64,000 nt of DNA from Saccharolobus shibatae B12 (GTDB taxonomy: Archaea; Thermoproteota; Thermoprotei_A; Sulfolobales; Sulfolobaceae). Under the pieces are notes generated by a model. The model ran no database searches and had not been told where the DNA came from. It saw nothing but the letters and a program-made list of their open reading frames with translations. The stretch covers positions 968,001 to 1,032,000 of the forward strand of contig NZ_CP077717.1 of the NCBI RefSeq assembly GCF_019175345.1, written 5' to 3'. Below are positions 39,517 through 49,328 of the stretch, piece after piece; position 1 is the stretch's first letter, and each line of letters opens with the position of its first letter. Position numbers and translations under genes: made by a program.

Positions 39517-40260
39517 GTGAAGATAGCAAGTTGGAATATTAATGGTATACGTGCAGCTTTAAAGAAAAATCTAATAGACTTCATAGAAAATAACATGTTT
39601 GAAGTGATAATGTTTCAAGAAACTAAAGGTGATATAGTCCCACTTGATTTTATTATGATGGGTTATGAAGTAATTTCGTTTCCAGCAAAGAGAAAAGGAT
39701 ATAGTGGAGTGATGACATTAACTAGAATAAAGCCCATAAATGTGATTAAAGGTCTTCAAATTAAGGAATTCGATGATGAAGGAAGAACAGTTACCTTAGA
39801 ACTGAAGGACTTCTACGTGATTAATGCGTACTTTCCTAGGGCAGGAGATAACCTAGAAAGGTTGGACTTTAAGCTAAAATTTAATAATGAAATTGAAAAT
39901 TTTGTTCTTAAATTAAGAAAAGTTAAACCTGTAATACTTTGTGGAGATTTCAACATTGCACACCAAAATATTGATGGAGCTTTTTCTGACTCAACAATTC
40001 CTGGACTTACACCACAAGAGAGATCGTGGTTCTCTCACTTTCTCTCTTTAGGTTTCATTGATACTTTTAGATATCTACATCCAAATGTTAGAAAATATAG
40101 TTGGTGGAGTTACATGGGAAAGGCTAGGGAGAGGAATTTGGGACTAAGATTAGATTATTGTATAGTATCGGAAGAGTTAAAAGATAGGATAAAAATGGCT
40201 GATATTTTGATAGATATACAAGGCTCAGATCACGCACCTATTATCTTAGAATTAACGTAA
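39517..40260 (+). CDS. xthA: Exonuclease III-type AP endonuclease
   Basis: Endonuclease/exonuclease/phosphatase-fold enzyme of base excision repair, 247 residues. Motifs in order: [18 protein letters not shown] (metal Glu), [45 protein letters not shown] and the catalytic SDHAPI. The GTG start at 39517 is fixed by [13 protein letters not shown] beginning the domain. It follows the SDR gene by 10 bases and overlaps the kinase gene's end by nine on the other strand. Confidence 0.93.
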   Translation: MKIASWNINGIRAALKKNLIDFIENNMFEVIMFQETKGDIVPLDFIMMGYEVISFPAKRKGYSGVMTLTRIKPINVIKGLQIKEFDDEGRTVTLELKDFYVINAYFPRAGDNLERLDFKLKFNNEIENFVLKLRKVKPVILCGDFNIAHQNIDGAFSDSTIPGLTPQERSWFSHFLSLGFIDTFRYLHPNVRKYSWWSYMGKARERNLGLRLDYCIVSEELKDRIKMADILIDIQGSDHAPIILELT

Positions 40261-41919
40261 ATTATATTCTATAGTAGTATAGATTGTTCTAGCGTTAGTT
40301 CTTTGTAATAGCATGTCATACATGAGGTTAACTAACCATGATGGTATATTATTTATTTTAGGTAATATGGCGTACTGCCTAGCGAGTTTTAGATTATTCA
40401 AGTAATTTCCTCTACCCATTTGAAATTCTTCTATCGCCTTTTCTATTAATTCATAGTATTCTTTAGGATATACGTAACTATCGAATAGAAGCTTATAGGC
40501 TGTTGCGCCCAAGGCAAATACGTCCATACTAGGTAATGCCCCTTTATTCTTTAGCATAGCAGCTTCTATTTGATCTATAGGGCAATAGAATTCCGTAAAT
40601 TCAGCGACACTTTCGCCTATTCTACTGGCTGAGCCCAAATCTCCTAATTTAACCACCACTTTACCACTAGTTAAATTACTGAGGATTTCTTTCTCTTCAC
40701 TACCAGGGAATTTACTGAAATAGATATTTTGTGGTTTTACATCTAAGTGAACATAACCAGATGAATGGATAATATCTAACGCCTTTGCTACATCTCTAAT
40801 TATTATTCCAACAATTCTATACCAATCTTTACTTCTACTTATGTTTAAAAGCTGTAAAGCATTACCGCCCTCCATTAATTCCATTATTATATAAGGTGGC
40901 CTAGTTAGGTAAAGATAGCTCTCCCCTTTCTCAATTTTCATTATATTGCTAATATCTATTTCACTTATTGTGAATAACTGTACTGCATTTTGAGTTTTGT
41001 TTCCAATCTCTTGTAAATTGATAAATTCCCTACTAAGATCAAATATTATATTACTAGCACTAATCCTAGTCTGTCCCGGGGTGGTCTTACTAATCTTCGG
41101 AATTTTCATCGCATATAACATATCTCCCCTCTTAACTTTTAACACGTATGAGCTGCCACCTATGGCTATTATATCAATAACTTCGTATTCATTTATCTTA
41201 TTTCCTATCCATAACTTTGGATCCCAGTTGCTAATATCTGGTATTTTGCTAATTTTTGTGAAATAAATTTCCAATAAGTTACTACTTATAATTCCACTAT
41301 TAGGCTTTGGCATATAAGTATTATATCCTTCTAAAATACTATCAACATAGAAGCTAGGTTTTTCCTTGTTAACTTTTACTTTTGCTTGAGAGTCGGAAAA
41401 AGTGTATTTTTGTCCTTCAATATTAATGTTCCATTTTAGGTTATTTGGCAAGCCATAAACTTTTATCAAGATAGTCCTTAGACTTACTCTCCACGCTAAT
41501 AATTGTATAGTATTGCCTATCTCATAAAATCCTATCAAAACCCAACTCATTAGAAATTTTGGAATTAATTCCGCCAAGAAGAGATTATACACATACAATA
41601 CGATGTAAGATATTGATAGTGAAATAGCTATAATTCCATATTTTCTTAGAGTCTTGTATTTATAAGCCTTATAAAGAAATATGGAAGCTAGAAAATAAGA
41701 TATGGCAGAAAGTGGTAGTAGAGAAGGGGAAAATATGAAAGGAGAGTATAATGTAAATGTATAGAGTATTCCAGCTAATGTGGAATATCCAATTGAAGAA
41801 AGGGAGCCTAAGGCTATCCCATACATTATGTATCCAAGAAGTGGAATGATAGTTGATACCAATATACCATTTTTAGCGAGAACGAATCTCACTTCATTAC
41901 TTTTTACCCCTCGTCTCAT
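40252..41919 (-). CDS. Membrane-anchored Hanks-type Ser/Thr protein kinase
   Basis: The 555 residues comprise an N-terminal membrane part with about four to five TM helices (to around residue 140), a linker with a small beta domain, and a C-terminal kinase. Kinase motifs: MLYAMKIPK (VAIK Lys), [13 protein letters not shown] (catalytic loop, HLD in place of HRD), [12 protein letters not shown] (DLG in place of DFG), and [14 protein letters not shown]. The catalytic residues are retained, so it is probably active. Crenarchaeal kinases of this type phosphorylate archaellum regulators and other proteins; no substrate is shown here. Confidence 0.88.
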   Translation of the reverse strand: MRRGVKSNEVRFVLAKNGILVSTIIPLLGYIMYGIALGSLSSIGYSTLAGILYTFTLYSPFIFSPSLLPLSAISYFLASIFLYKAYKYKTLRKYGIIAISLSISYIVLYVYNLFLAELIPKFLMSWVLIGFYEIGNTIQLLAWRVSLRTILIKVYGLPNNLKWNINIEGQKYTFSDSQAKVKVNKEKPSFYVDSILEGYNTYMPKPNSGIISSNLLEIYFTKISKIPDISNWDPKLWIGNKINEYEVIDIIAIGGSSYVLKVKRGDMLYAMKIPKISKTTPGQTRISASNIIFDLSREFINLQEIGNKTQNAVQLFTISEIDISNIMKIEKGESYLYLTRPPYIIMELMEGGNALQLLNISRSKDWYRIVGIIIRDVAKALDIIHSSGYVHLDVKPQNIYFSKFPGSEEKEILSNLTSGKVVVKLGDLGSASRIGESVAEFTEFYCPIDQIEAAMLKNKGALPSMDVFALGATAYKLLFDSYVYPKEYYELIEKAIEEFQMGRGNYLNNLKLARQYAILPKINNIPSWLVNLMYDMLLQRTNARTIYTTIEYNLR

Positions 41920-42064
41920 TATTTTCGTGTATGAGTTAAAGTTAAAAATTTCTATTATAGCCCTTGGATGAGATTGACACGAATAAACTATTCCAATTAA
42001 GATAGGTCATTTTCCATAGATAATTAAGATCTTATTGTTATTAGTATCATGAGGTTAAGGCTAA

Positions 42065-42084
42065 ATTTATTTATCTAAGTAAAT
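42065..42084 (+). promoter_or_regulatory. Operator-like imperfect palindrome upstream of permease
   Basis: These 20 bases match the centre of the perfect palindrome at 51488-51515 at 18 of 20 positions. A second half-site, TCTAAGTAAA, recurs at 42118-42127, just before the permease TATA element. The arrangement fits cooperative binding of one dimeric regulator at a distal and a core-promoter site. Confidence 0.55.
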
Positions 42085-42124
42085 CCCCTAGTGAAGATTC
42101 CCAGTTAAATTTTTGTGTCTAAGT

Positions 42125-42137
42125 AAAATTTATTAAT
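42125..42137 (+). promoter_or_regulatory. TATA element of the APC permease gene
   Basis: AAAATTTATTAAT is centred about 27 bases before the ATG at 42158, predicting a leaderless message. The upstream half-site TCTAAGTAAA overlaps its BRE region. Confidence 0.55.
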
Positions 42138-42157
42138 CAAAAGTTTAGAGTGGCAAT

Positions 42158-43696
42158 ATGGAAAGAAAGCAGGTCTTTGTGAGGGAAACTTCTGGTCTCA
42201 TAAAGCAAGTATCCCTTACTGATGCGGTAATGCTCAATTTAGCTAACATGTCAATAGGCATAGCCTTGTTCCAATCCATATCTCCCTATATAACACAAGG
42301 TGGAGTGCTATGGATGGCATCATTGATAGGTATGTTCTTAGCGTTACCTCAAGCGCTAGTTTACACCATATTCAACAGAAAGGTTGGAAGAACGGGTGGG
42401 GATTACGTATGGATATCAAGGAATTTAGGCGGAATAATAGGTACAATTTTCGCAGTAGCATATCTTTTGGAATCAACTGCATTTTACGCTATCATCTCAT
42501 TCTTCTCGGCGTCATCAATTAACTCTGCGTTGCTGACAATTGGCTATCTTAACCATCAAAATACGTTAATTTATGTTGCTGAAAATGTGATCGTTAATCC
42601 TTATGCCACTCCAACGCTTCAACAAAGGCTAATATTCTATGGAATTTCAGCACTTGCGTTTGTAATAATAGTGCTTATAAATATTCTACACTCCAAATGG
42701 GGGTATAAGTTAGTTACAGGTTTAGGAACGTTCTCAATTCTTACTGTAATACTCGCGATGATAATAATTGCAATTAACGCTAAGCATTTTAATTCTTCAG
42801 TCATACCTTTACTTAAGGACTTTAACGTAACTGTATCATCGAACCTGCCTAAAACTATATTACCTTATTCAATATCATTACCGGCTACACTTTCTCTCTT
42901 ACCTCTCTTTGCACTCTACACATATCCTTGGATGAATGCCGGTCCTGCAGTATCTTCGGAGTTTAGGGGAGATAAGGTCTCCAAATTCAATGTGTTCTTC
43001 TCGCTATTAATTACTGGAATTTTAGTAACATTAGGATTTCTGGAAATGGATGTTGTTGGTGGGTATTACTTTAATTTAAACGCCTACCCATCTGCGATTT
43101 ATAACTTTTGGGCAGTAGCTATGGCGTTATCCTTAAATCCAATTATAGAATGGATATTGGGACTTGGGTTAATACTCTGGAATTACTTCGTCTTATCATA
43201 TGGTGTCTTAGTATTTTCAAGATATGTATTTGCCCTATCATTTGACAGAGTATTTCCTGAGAAATTCTCGCAACTTAACGCACATGGATCTCCAGTTTAC
43301 GCTCACCTCCTGGATATAACCTTAACGCTACTATTCCTCTTAATTCCAGTATTTTCAATAGATGCTGCCGTATCACTATATGGTGCTTCTATAGTTGGAA
43401 TGTTGTATTTCTTGGCAGTAGGTATTTCAGCCATAATATTTGGACAGAAGACTAAAAGTGGATTAATGAAGATTGCAGGTATCTTAATGACGATTTATTT
43501 CGTATATCTGACCTATGAAGCTGCGACAAATCCCTTGTTCGGTTTCTCAACGACGTCTGGTGTTAATATTATCACTTTGTCATTTGTTCTTGGGTCTTTT
43601 ATATCGGGCATAATAATCTGGAGTATAACTAAGTACATGAATTCAAAGAAAGGAATAGATCTATCGTTAACTTTTAAGGAAATTCCTCCAGAGTAG
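42158..43696 (+). CDS. APC-family amino acid permease
   Basis: A 512-residue transporter with about twelve TM helices. VSLTDAVMLNLANMSIGIALF in TM1 and GRTGGDYVWISRNLGG in TM3 are characteristic of the amino acid-polyamine-organocation superfamily; SSEFRGDKVSKFN lies in the TM6-7 loop. Substrate unknown, most likely an amino acid. It is leaderless, with an operator-like element upstream shared with the FMN reductase gene, so substrate-dependent regulation is probable. The 3' end overlaps the HEPN-like gene on the other strand by 30 bases. Confidence 0.88.
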   Translation: MERKQVFVRETSGLIKQVSLTDAVMLNLANMSIGIALFQSISPYITQGGVLWMASLIGMFLALPQALVYTIFNRKVGRTGGDYVWISRNLGGIIGTIFAVAYLLESTAFYAIISFFSASSINSALLTIGYLNHQNTLIYVAENVIVNPYATPTLQQRLIFYGISALAFVIIVLINILHSKWGYKLVTGLGTFSILTVILAMIIIAINAKHFNSSVIPLLKDFNVTVSSNLPKTILPYSISLPATLSLLPLFALYTYPWMNAGPAVSSEFRGDKVSKFNVFFSLLITGILVTLGFLEMDVVGGYYFNLNAYPSAIYNFWAVAMALSLNPIIEWILGLGLILWNYFVLSYGVLVFSRYVFALSFDRVFPEKFSQLNAHGSPVYAHLLDITLTLLFLLIPVFSIDAAVSLYGASIVGMLYFLAVGISAIIFGQKTKSGLMKIAGILMTIYFVYLTYEAATNPLFGFSTTSGVNIITLSFVLGSFISGIIIWSITKYMNSKKGIDLSLTFKEIPPE

Positions 43697-44056
43697 GTCA
43701 AACATTTTCTCAGAGAAAGTAATCAGTTTCTCAATATCCTTTTCATTAAGCTCCAAGGGTATTGAATATCCTAATCTAATTTTGATGTCGTCTAATAATC
43801 TGATGATATCCCTTTCTTTAATTCTAATTTCGGAGAGTCTATCATCGTGTGAATATCTCGATATTACTCTAAAAAGCCCATCAAAATCAAGATACCATGG
43901 TATGTCAGCCCCTAACTTGATTAATGTTGCATTTAGCATTAAGTATAGAGACTCTTCGGCAGCTATTGCTGCTATTTCATAAAATCCTGAATTAAAATTG
44001 AATTTTGATGCACGTAAAAGCTCATTTGCCCTTTGGAATAATGGTTCTAAGTTCAT
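43667..44056 (-). CDS. HEPN-like helical protein
   Basis: A 129-residue all-helical protein. RANELLRASKFNFNSGFYEIAAIAAEESLYLMLNATLIKLG follows the HEPN pattern of a basic first helix and an A-x-x-A-x-E-rich second helix. The nuclease motif R-x4-6-H is not clear; RYSHDD gives only R-x2-H. No MNT nucleotidyltransferase partner is adjacent, so toxin activity is unsupported. ATG 44056, convergent with the permease gene. Confidence 0.55.
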   Translation of the reverse strand: MNLEPLFQRANELLRASKFNFNSGFYEIAAIAAEESLYLMLNATLIKLGADIPWYLDFDGLFRVISRYSHDDRLSEIRIKERDIIRLLDDIKIRLGYSIPLELNEKDIEKLITFSEKMFDLLWRNFLKS

Positions 44057-44103
44057 AATATTAACAATTAGATTACGCTTTTTAAGTTCTTTACGCCTAG
44101 TCT

Positions 44104-44508
44104 TTACTTTATTGACAGTTTATCCATAATTTCCTTGGGCATCTCAGTTGATTTCCATATTTTTGGATTAATTGCTATTTGTATTAAATATCCTTCAGTT
44201 GTCAGTTCCCCATCCCTCAAAATCCTAAAGTCAAACTTTATCGTTTTATTAGACAAGATTTTTGGGTTTAATAAAATAGTAAGCCTGTCACCTAACTTGA
44301 CTGGTTTACGGTATATGGCATGGGATTCCGCTATAACAAACCACAAATCTTCATTGACTATGGGATATGGTATTCCAACTTTTTCTTTAATAAATTTTTC
44401 TATCGTATTGGTAAAAAATCTATAATATGCGGCGTAGTGTGCTATACCTTGAGCGTCAGTATCATATATTCTAACTACATCTTCAAAAACATATTCGATA
44501 TTCTCCAT
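44104..44508 (-). CDS. Acyl-CoA thioesterase, 4HBT hotdog
   Basis: Single hotdog domain of 134 residues. VRIYDTDAQGIAHYAAYYRFF is the 4-hydroxybenzoyl-CoA thioesterase/YbgC active-site signature with the catalytic Asp, and KPVKLGDRLTI follows. It hydrolyses short-chain or aromatic acyl-CoA; substrate unknown. ATG 44508; the gap to cbiE on the same strand is about 50 bases, so it could be the distal gene of the cbi operon or have its own promoter. Confidence 0.85.
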   Translation of the reverse strand: MENIEYVFEDVVRIYDTDAQGIAHYAAYYRFFTNTIEKFIKEKVGIPYPIVNEDLWFVIAESHAIYRKPVKLGDRLTILLNPKILSNKTIKFDFRILRDGELTTEGYLIQIAINPKIWKSTEMPKEIMDKLSIK

Positions 44509-44557
44509 GTTCTATGCGTTATTCATCATGGTTTTTATCTTTTTACTCTAAAACGCA

Positions 44558-45241
44558 CTAGGATTTAGGAAATATGGCCATTATTGTAAGGTCACTGAAT
44601 TCATTGTTTTCATTCAATAACGATACTAAGTTATCATAATCCCTCCTTCTCTCATCATCGTAACTGAGTTTCTCAAATACCACTATTCTACAGTTTAAAT
44701 TATTATCATAGAGGAATTTAGCTACTTTTTGTGGCCCATCTTTGTAAGGTTCTGGTATTACCACGGCTACACGACCCATCTTCAATATGTTAAGAAGATC
44801 ATTCAAAGATTTCGATATATCTCCCCTTACATGTAAGGTTACAAAGCCAATAAAATTTATGTCAAGACCCAGTCTAGAAAGGGCAATATTTAGAGAGGAT
44901 ACTCCAGAGATTATATTTACCTTAACACCTTTACTTGCAGCTATATTCTTTATCTTTTCCACAAATTGCCAGTCAGATACTGAAGGATCTCCATGATCAA
45001 GTATTGCAACGTTCTCAGTTTTCCCTATTTCAATAATCTCTTCTAGCGTTTCACTCTCTTTTTTATATGTTAATACCACCGTTCGTTTACCTTCCAATAT
45101 TGGCCAAAATCTTTCTAAGACTGATTTCCATCCGGCTACTATTGAACTATCCTTTATGGCCTTATATCCCTTTAATGTAAGATACTCTGGATCTCCAGGG
45201 CCTACTCCAATGATGTAAACTGGAATTTCACTCACCTTCAT
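44558..45241 (-). CDS. cbiE: Cobalt-precorrin-7 C5-methyltransferase
   Basis: Last gene of the corrin operon, 227 residues. Tetrapyrrole methylase fold: YIIGVGPGDPEYLTLKGYKAI at the N-terminus, AILDHGDPSVSDW (the GDP motif of SAM binding), and IISGVSSLNIALSRLGL. The SDW variant after GDP is typical of CbiE. It works with the separate CbiT at 47679 for C5/C15 methylation and decarboxylation. It overlaps cbiG by 14 bases. Confidence 0.88.
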   Translation of the reverse strand: MKVSEIPVYIIGVGPGDPEYLTLKGYKAIKDSSIVAGWKSVLERFWPILEGKRTVVLTYKKESETLEEIIEIGKTENVAILDHGDPSVSDWQFVEKIKNIAASKGVKVNIISGVSSLNIALSRLGLDINFIGFVTLHVRGDISKSLNDLLNILKMGRVAVVIPEPYKDGPQKVAKFLYDNNLNCRIVVFEKLSYDDERRRDYDNLVSLLNENNEFSDLTIMAIFPKS

Positions 45242-46217
45242 AAGTTGCTACTGCAATAGTGGAATTTCTACTTATGGTTATTTTTCTCAATATCAATTTT
45301 GAATTAATTCCACCAGCTATTAGGGCGGAAATTTCAGCTACCCCTTTCAAGCCAACTTCAATGAGGGTTTTGCTAGGAGGAGTAAGGCATGGATTTGTAA
45401 AGTTGTTTATCTCCTCCTCGTTTACTAATCTAAATTTAACATTAAATTCATCAGCAATTTTCTTGACCTCTTTTCGAATAGACGCAATTATGCCAATCCT
45501 CTCTCTTTTTAAGTTAAGCCTCTCTAGTACTTTGTATATTCCATCTCTAATCTCATCTATTTTCACGTCTTTTTTAGACCCTACACCTATTGATATCTTT
45601 AGTGGTTTCAGCCATACTACTATCTTATCCCTATACTCCTTATCGTTCCTCAACGATACGATGTAGTTGCACTCCTCACTATTTATCCTTATATTTTCGG
45701 GGAACGTGAAGTTAATATCGACTCCATCCACACAAACATACTCATCTCTCAATAGGACTGCATTTATCTTAACGATATTTTCGGGATTTAATATTTTCGC
45801 AACTAAAATGTTCGCTATCTTTTCAACACTTAACTTACCTTTTAATTCAGCAGCTGTGGTTATTATCGGTGTTGAGTTTAAAATTACAGATAAGTCTCTT
45901 GCGATATCGTTAGCACCCCAATGGCCACCAAGAAGGGGTATAACGTAATTTATTTTATCGTCAATACATATTATTGCAGGATCCTCGGTCTTAGACTTCG
46001 CGTATTTGCAAATAATCCTAGTGGCTCCTTCTAGTGCCATTACAAATATAATCGCATCATAACATCTCCATACTGTTTCGATATCTGCGTCCTTATACTT
46101 AAAATGGACTACGGGTATCTCAAATCTTTTTAGCTTCTCCTTAACTATTTCGCCTGCTTTGAAACCGTCTTCAGAGGCTGAGATTATGGCAATTCCTCGC
46201 CATAAGTTTTCTATCAT
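45228..46217 (-). CDS. cbiG: Cobalt-precorrin-5A hydrolase
   Basis: Opens the delta-lactone of cobalt-precorrin-5A, releasing acetaldehyde. The N-terminal CbiG domain has FVMALEGATRIICKY, then VIPLLGGHWGANDIARDL, the CbiG hallmark; the C-terminal domain has VGSKKDVKIDEI and TPPSKTLIEVGLKGVAEISAL. About 329 residues. ATG 46217 is preferred (two bases after the cbiF stop) over the in-frame TTG at 46241. Confidence 0.92.
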   Translation of the reverse strand: MIENLWRGIAIISASEDGFKAGEIVKEKLKRFEIPVVHFKYKDADIETVWRCYDAIIFVMALEGATRIICKYAKSKTEDPAIICIDDKINYVIPLLGGHWGANDIARDLSVILNSTPIITTAAELKGKLSVEKIANILVAKILNPENIVKINAVLLRDEYVCVDGVDINFTFPENIRINSEECNYIVSLRNDKEYRDKIVVWLKPLKISIGVGSKKDVKIDEIRDGIYKVLERLNLKRERIGIIASIRKEVKKIADEFNVKFRLVNEEEINNFTNPCLTPPSKTLIEVGLKGVAEISALIAGGINSKLILRKITISRNSTIAVATYEGE

Positions 46218-46219
46218 TC

Positions 46220-47008
46220 TCAGTCTTCCTCTACTTTCCAAGGCCTATATGAATGATTATGCTTAGGATCATATACACTAGATCTTACCATGTTCTTGAT
46301 CTGTTGTGGATCTGACGCTAGTCCTACTATTATTACTGAATCCCTATATATCTTAGCTTCCCTAACCTTACTCACGATGTCAGCCAAAGTTCCTTTAATT
46401 ATCCTTTGCTCTGGCCAAGTTGCGCGATAGACCACTATCACTGGAGTATCGTCAGTCAATCCTCCCTCCTTAAGATCATTAACTACTCTGTCTATGATAT
46501 GTATTCCAGTATAGATTACCATAGTAGCTCCAATCTTTACCATTTTGGCGAAATCTTTTATGGAACCTTGCATTGGGACTCTCAGTGAGGCTCTTGTTAT
46601 AATAACAGTTTGGGAAAGCTTGGGGACTGTTAACTCAATGGGTATTACAGAAGCCGCAGCAATAGCTGCAGTGATACCTGGTACAACTTCGAATGGGATT
46701 CCAGCAGCTTCTAATGCCCACATCTCCTCAAATAACGCTCCGTAGATTGATGAGTCCCCAGATTTGAGTCTAACAACTAGTTTTCCTTCACTCGCTTTTT
46801 TGACCATTATCTCCACTATCTCATTTAATGTAAGCGATGAACTATTGTATACTTCGGCATCCTTTCGAGACCATTTCAATATTTCTGGATTTACAAGGGA
46901 ACCTGCGTATACTATTACATCAGCTGTTTCTATATATTTCTTGGCCTTTACTGTAATTAGTTCTGGATCTCCTGGGCCAGATCCAATGAAAACCACTTTT
47001 CCTACCAT
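46220..47008 (-). CDS. cbiF: Cobalt-precorrin-4 C11-methyltransferase
   Basis: Tetrapyrrole methylase of 262 residues. VVFIGSGPGDPELITVKAKKY, VYNSSSLTLNEIVEIM, VVRLKSGDSSIYGALFEEM (the GDSSIYG motif is specific for CbiF/CobM) and FEVVPGITAAIAAA are visible. ATG 47008 is chosen because GGTGA lies five bases upstream; the GTG at 47017 is part of that same site. It follows cbiL in the operon. Confidence 0.93.
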   Translation of the reverse strand: MVGKVVFIGSGPGDPELITVKAKKYIETADVIVYAGSLVNPEILKWSRKDAEVYNSSSLTLNEIVEIMVKKASEGKLVVRLKSGDSSIYGALFEEMWALEAAGIPFEVVPGITAAIAAASVIPIELTVPKLSQTVIITRASLRVPMQGSIKDFAKMVKIGATMVIYTGIHIIDRVVNDLKEGGLTDDTPVIVVYRATWPEQRIIKGTLADIVSKVREAKIYRDSVIIVGLASDPQQIKNMVRSSVYDPKHNHSYRPWKVEED

Positions 47009-47013
47009 TATTG

Positions 47014-47682
47014 TCACCTTTTCTTTCTCAAAGCTATTATCATTGAGAAGTAATCCTTATCATTAATGATCTCTTTTTCCATATTAACTAACTTTTCGTC
47101 ATTCATGAAACATCTTCTAGCATAAAGTAAGTCGTATTTGTTGGAAAGCATTTGAGCTATTTCCTTAATGTTCTCATTAGCCTTAAGTACTATTATAGTC
47201 TCGAATATTTCGCTAGCTTTTTCAATAGAGTCTAGTCTTGAAGCTGGTATTATACTTATCGAATCCTCAGAATTCGCTAAAGATATCATGGCTTTTGAGG
47301 CACAAGCGGTTACGGAAGAGACGCCGGGGATAATTTCCACGTTAATATTACATGGTAATTTCTCCTTTATTCTGAAGAATGTGCTATATAACGTTGGATC
47401 ACCTAAGGTTACAAATGCGGAGTCGCCTTCACTTTCATTACAGATCTTCTCTCCTATCTTTTTCAACTCATTCTCATTAACGTCTTTTGCCATGGGAAAA
47501 CCTAATAGAACCAGCTTTGAATTACTGTCAGCATATTTCTTGACTATGTTCTCTGCCAGACTTCTATTGGTTCCAGTGGAATAGGGAATGAAGATAGTTT
47601 TAGCCTCCTTAAGGATTTTCGCTCCTCTTATAGTTATTAACTCCTCATCACCTGGCCCTAATCCAACCACGTAAAGTTTCAT
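47014..47682 (-). CDS. cbiL: Cobalt-precorrin-2 C20-methyltransferase
   Basis: Tetrapyrrole methylase of 222 residues. LYVVGLGPGDEELITIRGAKIL, FIPYSTG, AFVTLGDPTLYSTFFRI (GDPTLYST is characteristic of CbiL/CobI) and VEIIPGVSSVTACASKA identify it. It adds the C20 methyl group that is later lost as acetaldehyde. The ATG at 47682 overlaps the cbiT stop by four bases, so translation is coupled. Confidence 0.92.
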   Translation of the reverse strand: MKLYVVGLGPGDEELITIRGAKILKEAKTIFIPYSTGTNRSLAENIVKKYADSNSKLVLLGFPMAKDVNENELKKIGEKICNESEGDSAFVTLGDPTLYSTFFRIKEKLPCNINVEIIPGVSSVTACASKAMISLANSEDSISIIPASRLDSIEKASEIFETIIVLKANENIKEIAQMLSNKYDLLYARRCFMNDEKLVNMEKEIINDKDYFSMIIALRKKR

Positions 47683-48278
47683 TGCTTTTCACCCGAAATT
47701 ATAAATATTGGATTTCTCGCCATCATTGCAGTACCTACTTTTGTTTTCATACCTTTTGCAATAATTACCTCCGTTATCTCTAAATTCATGAATCCAATGT
47801 TCTCCATCGCAGATATGGCATTATTTACAGTTTCCAATAGTATAGCGTCAATAACTACTCTTCCACCTTTTTTTATTATTTCCCAAGAGGCCGATATAAT
47901 TTCCTTAATTTTCTCTGATCCACCTCCTATGAAAATCCTATCGAATTTCTCATTAATCGTAAACAATATCTCCGGCGCTTCACCTTTTATGAGTACTATG
48001 TTATTTAAAACTCCAAACTTTTCAGCATTTCTCCTAGTTAAGTTAATAGCCTTTTCCTCCTTATCTACACCGTAAACCTTCCCAGTACTTCCAACCAGTA
48101 ATGAAGCCTCTACAGTAACGCTACCCGTTCCACATCCAATATCTAAGACCGTATCACCTTTTCTTATCCTCAATTTGGATAAAGCCAAAGCCCTTATCTC
48201 CTCCTTAGTCATTGGTATTTCCTCATCCCTTTCAAAGAAGTTATCTGGAATCCCTGGTATAACGTAGTCCCATTCCAT
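47679..48278 (-). CDS. cbiT: Cobalt-precorrin-6B C15-methyltransferase (decarboxylating)
   Basis: Class I Rossmann methyltransferase of 199 residues. GIPDNFFERDEEIPMTKEEIR is the CbiT N-terminal signature, VLDIGCGTGSVTVEAS is motif I, and FIGGGSEKIKEII is the substrate-site loop. It methylates C15 and decarboxylates the C12 acetate. The ATG directly abuts the cbiD stop. Confidence 0.93.
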   Translation of the reverse strand: MEWDYVIPGIPDNFFERDEEIPMTKEEIRALALSKLRIRKGDTVLDIGCGTGSVTVEASLLVGSTGKVYGVDKEEKAINLTRRNAEKFGVLNNIVLIKGEAPEILFTINEKFDRIFIGGGSEKIKEIISASWEIIKKGGRVVIDAILLETVNNAISAMENIGFMNLEITEVIIAKGMKTKVGTAMMARNPIFIISGEKQ

Positions 48279-49328
48279 TTAACATCCCACCCTACTCAAA
48301 GATTCACCATCATAATCGAAAATAATTACGCAGAAGTTTATATCACCATTAAAACCTTTTATCCTACTCAATATTTTCTCCGCTACAATGTTCATCACTT
48401 TCCTTCTCTGCTCTTTTGTCATATACGTGAAAGCTTCCTCAACTGATAGAGCGTTTGATATTTTAGCCAGCACGTCATAGGGGAGTCCTGCTAGAACTGA
48501 AGCATGGGTTAATGATTCCAGTCTAGCGTCACCTTGTGAATAATGAGTGTTAAAAATGCCTGCATATACTTTAAGAAGTTTTGCAGGTAATCCAGCTAGT
48601 ATTACCTTCCTAAAAACACTACTTGCTAACTTTATCGAATCCCCTATCCTATCCCCTACTTTTATAATGCTGTTACTATCAAATAACTCTGATGCATATT
48701 TTGCTGCGGAATTCCCTGGGGCAATCACTACGAAGTCGTAAGACTGCCTAATTACATTAAGCTCACATTTAATATGCTCTAAGTAATCATCATCACTAAC
48801 AGGCGTCTCAATACCCGTCGTACCCAATATGGAAATCCCACCCACTATTCCAACCATTTTATTTAAGGTATTTTCAGCAATGATTTCTCCATTTGGTACT
48901 TCAATCGTTATCTGTATTCCCTTATCTGTAACTTCCCTTATTGCGTTGATTACCATATCTCTTACAGTAGGACTTATTGCCGTCTCCCCCATGGTTGCCT
49001 TTAACCCACTCCTTGTAACTTTGCCAACTCCCTTTCCTCCAACTATGACAATTTCATTACTCTCATTTAGTTTAGCACAACATCTTATCACTAACCCATC
49101 TAGGATATCTGGATTATCTCCCGAAAATTTCTTAACTTCAGCACATGCGATTCCACTATCTATCTCAACTTTTTCTACGGGTATTTCCAGTCTTAATCCT
49201 ATGGGTGTCGGTATTACCACTGTGTTTCTTTTCTCTCTATTAAGTAATCCTATAACTGCTGCCTTTGCGGCTGCAGAGGCTGCAGCTCCAGTGGTTATTC
49301 CAAATCTCTTCAAAGAGTTTATTATCAT
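48279..49328 (-). CDS. cbiD: Cobalt-precorrin-5B C1-methyltransferase
   Basis: Methylates C1 after ring contraction. [19 protein letters not shown] at the N-terminus, [24 protein letters not shown] and [18 protein letters not shown] are the three family blocks. 349 residues, normal length. The ATG overlaps the cbiH stop by four bases. Confidence 0.93.
   Translation of the reverse strand: MIINSLKRFGITTGAAASAAAKAAVIGLLNREKRNTVVIPTPIGLRLEIPVEKVEIDSGIACAEVKKFSGDNPDILDGLVIRCCAKLNESNEIVIVGGKGVGKVTRSGLKATMGETAISPTVRDMVINAIREVTDKGIQITIEVPNGEIIAENTLNKMVGIVGGISILGTTGIETPVSDDDYLEHIKCELNVIRQSYDFVVIAPGNSAAKYASELFDSNSIIKVGDRIGDSIKLASSVFRKVILAGLPAKLLKVYAGIFNTHYSQGDARLESLTHASVLAGLPYDVLAKISNALSVEEAFTYMTKEQRRKVMNIVAEKILSRIKGFNGDINFCVIIFDYDGESLSRVGC

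Noticed and set aside
44440-44530. C/D box sRNA on the minus strand before the thioesterase gene
   Set aside because: ATGATGA and CTGA occur, but the spacing (18 nt or more, no D') is poor and the region is coding.
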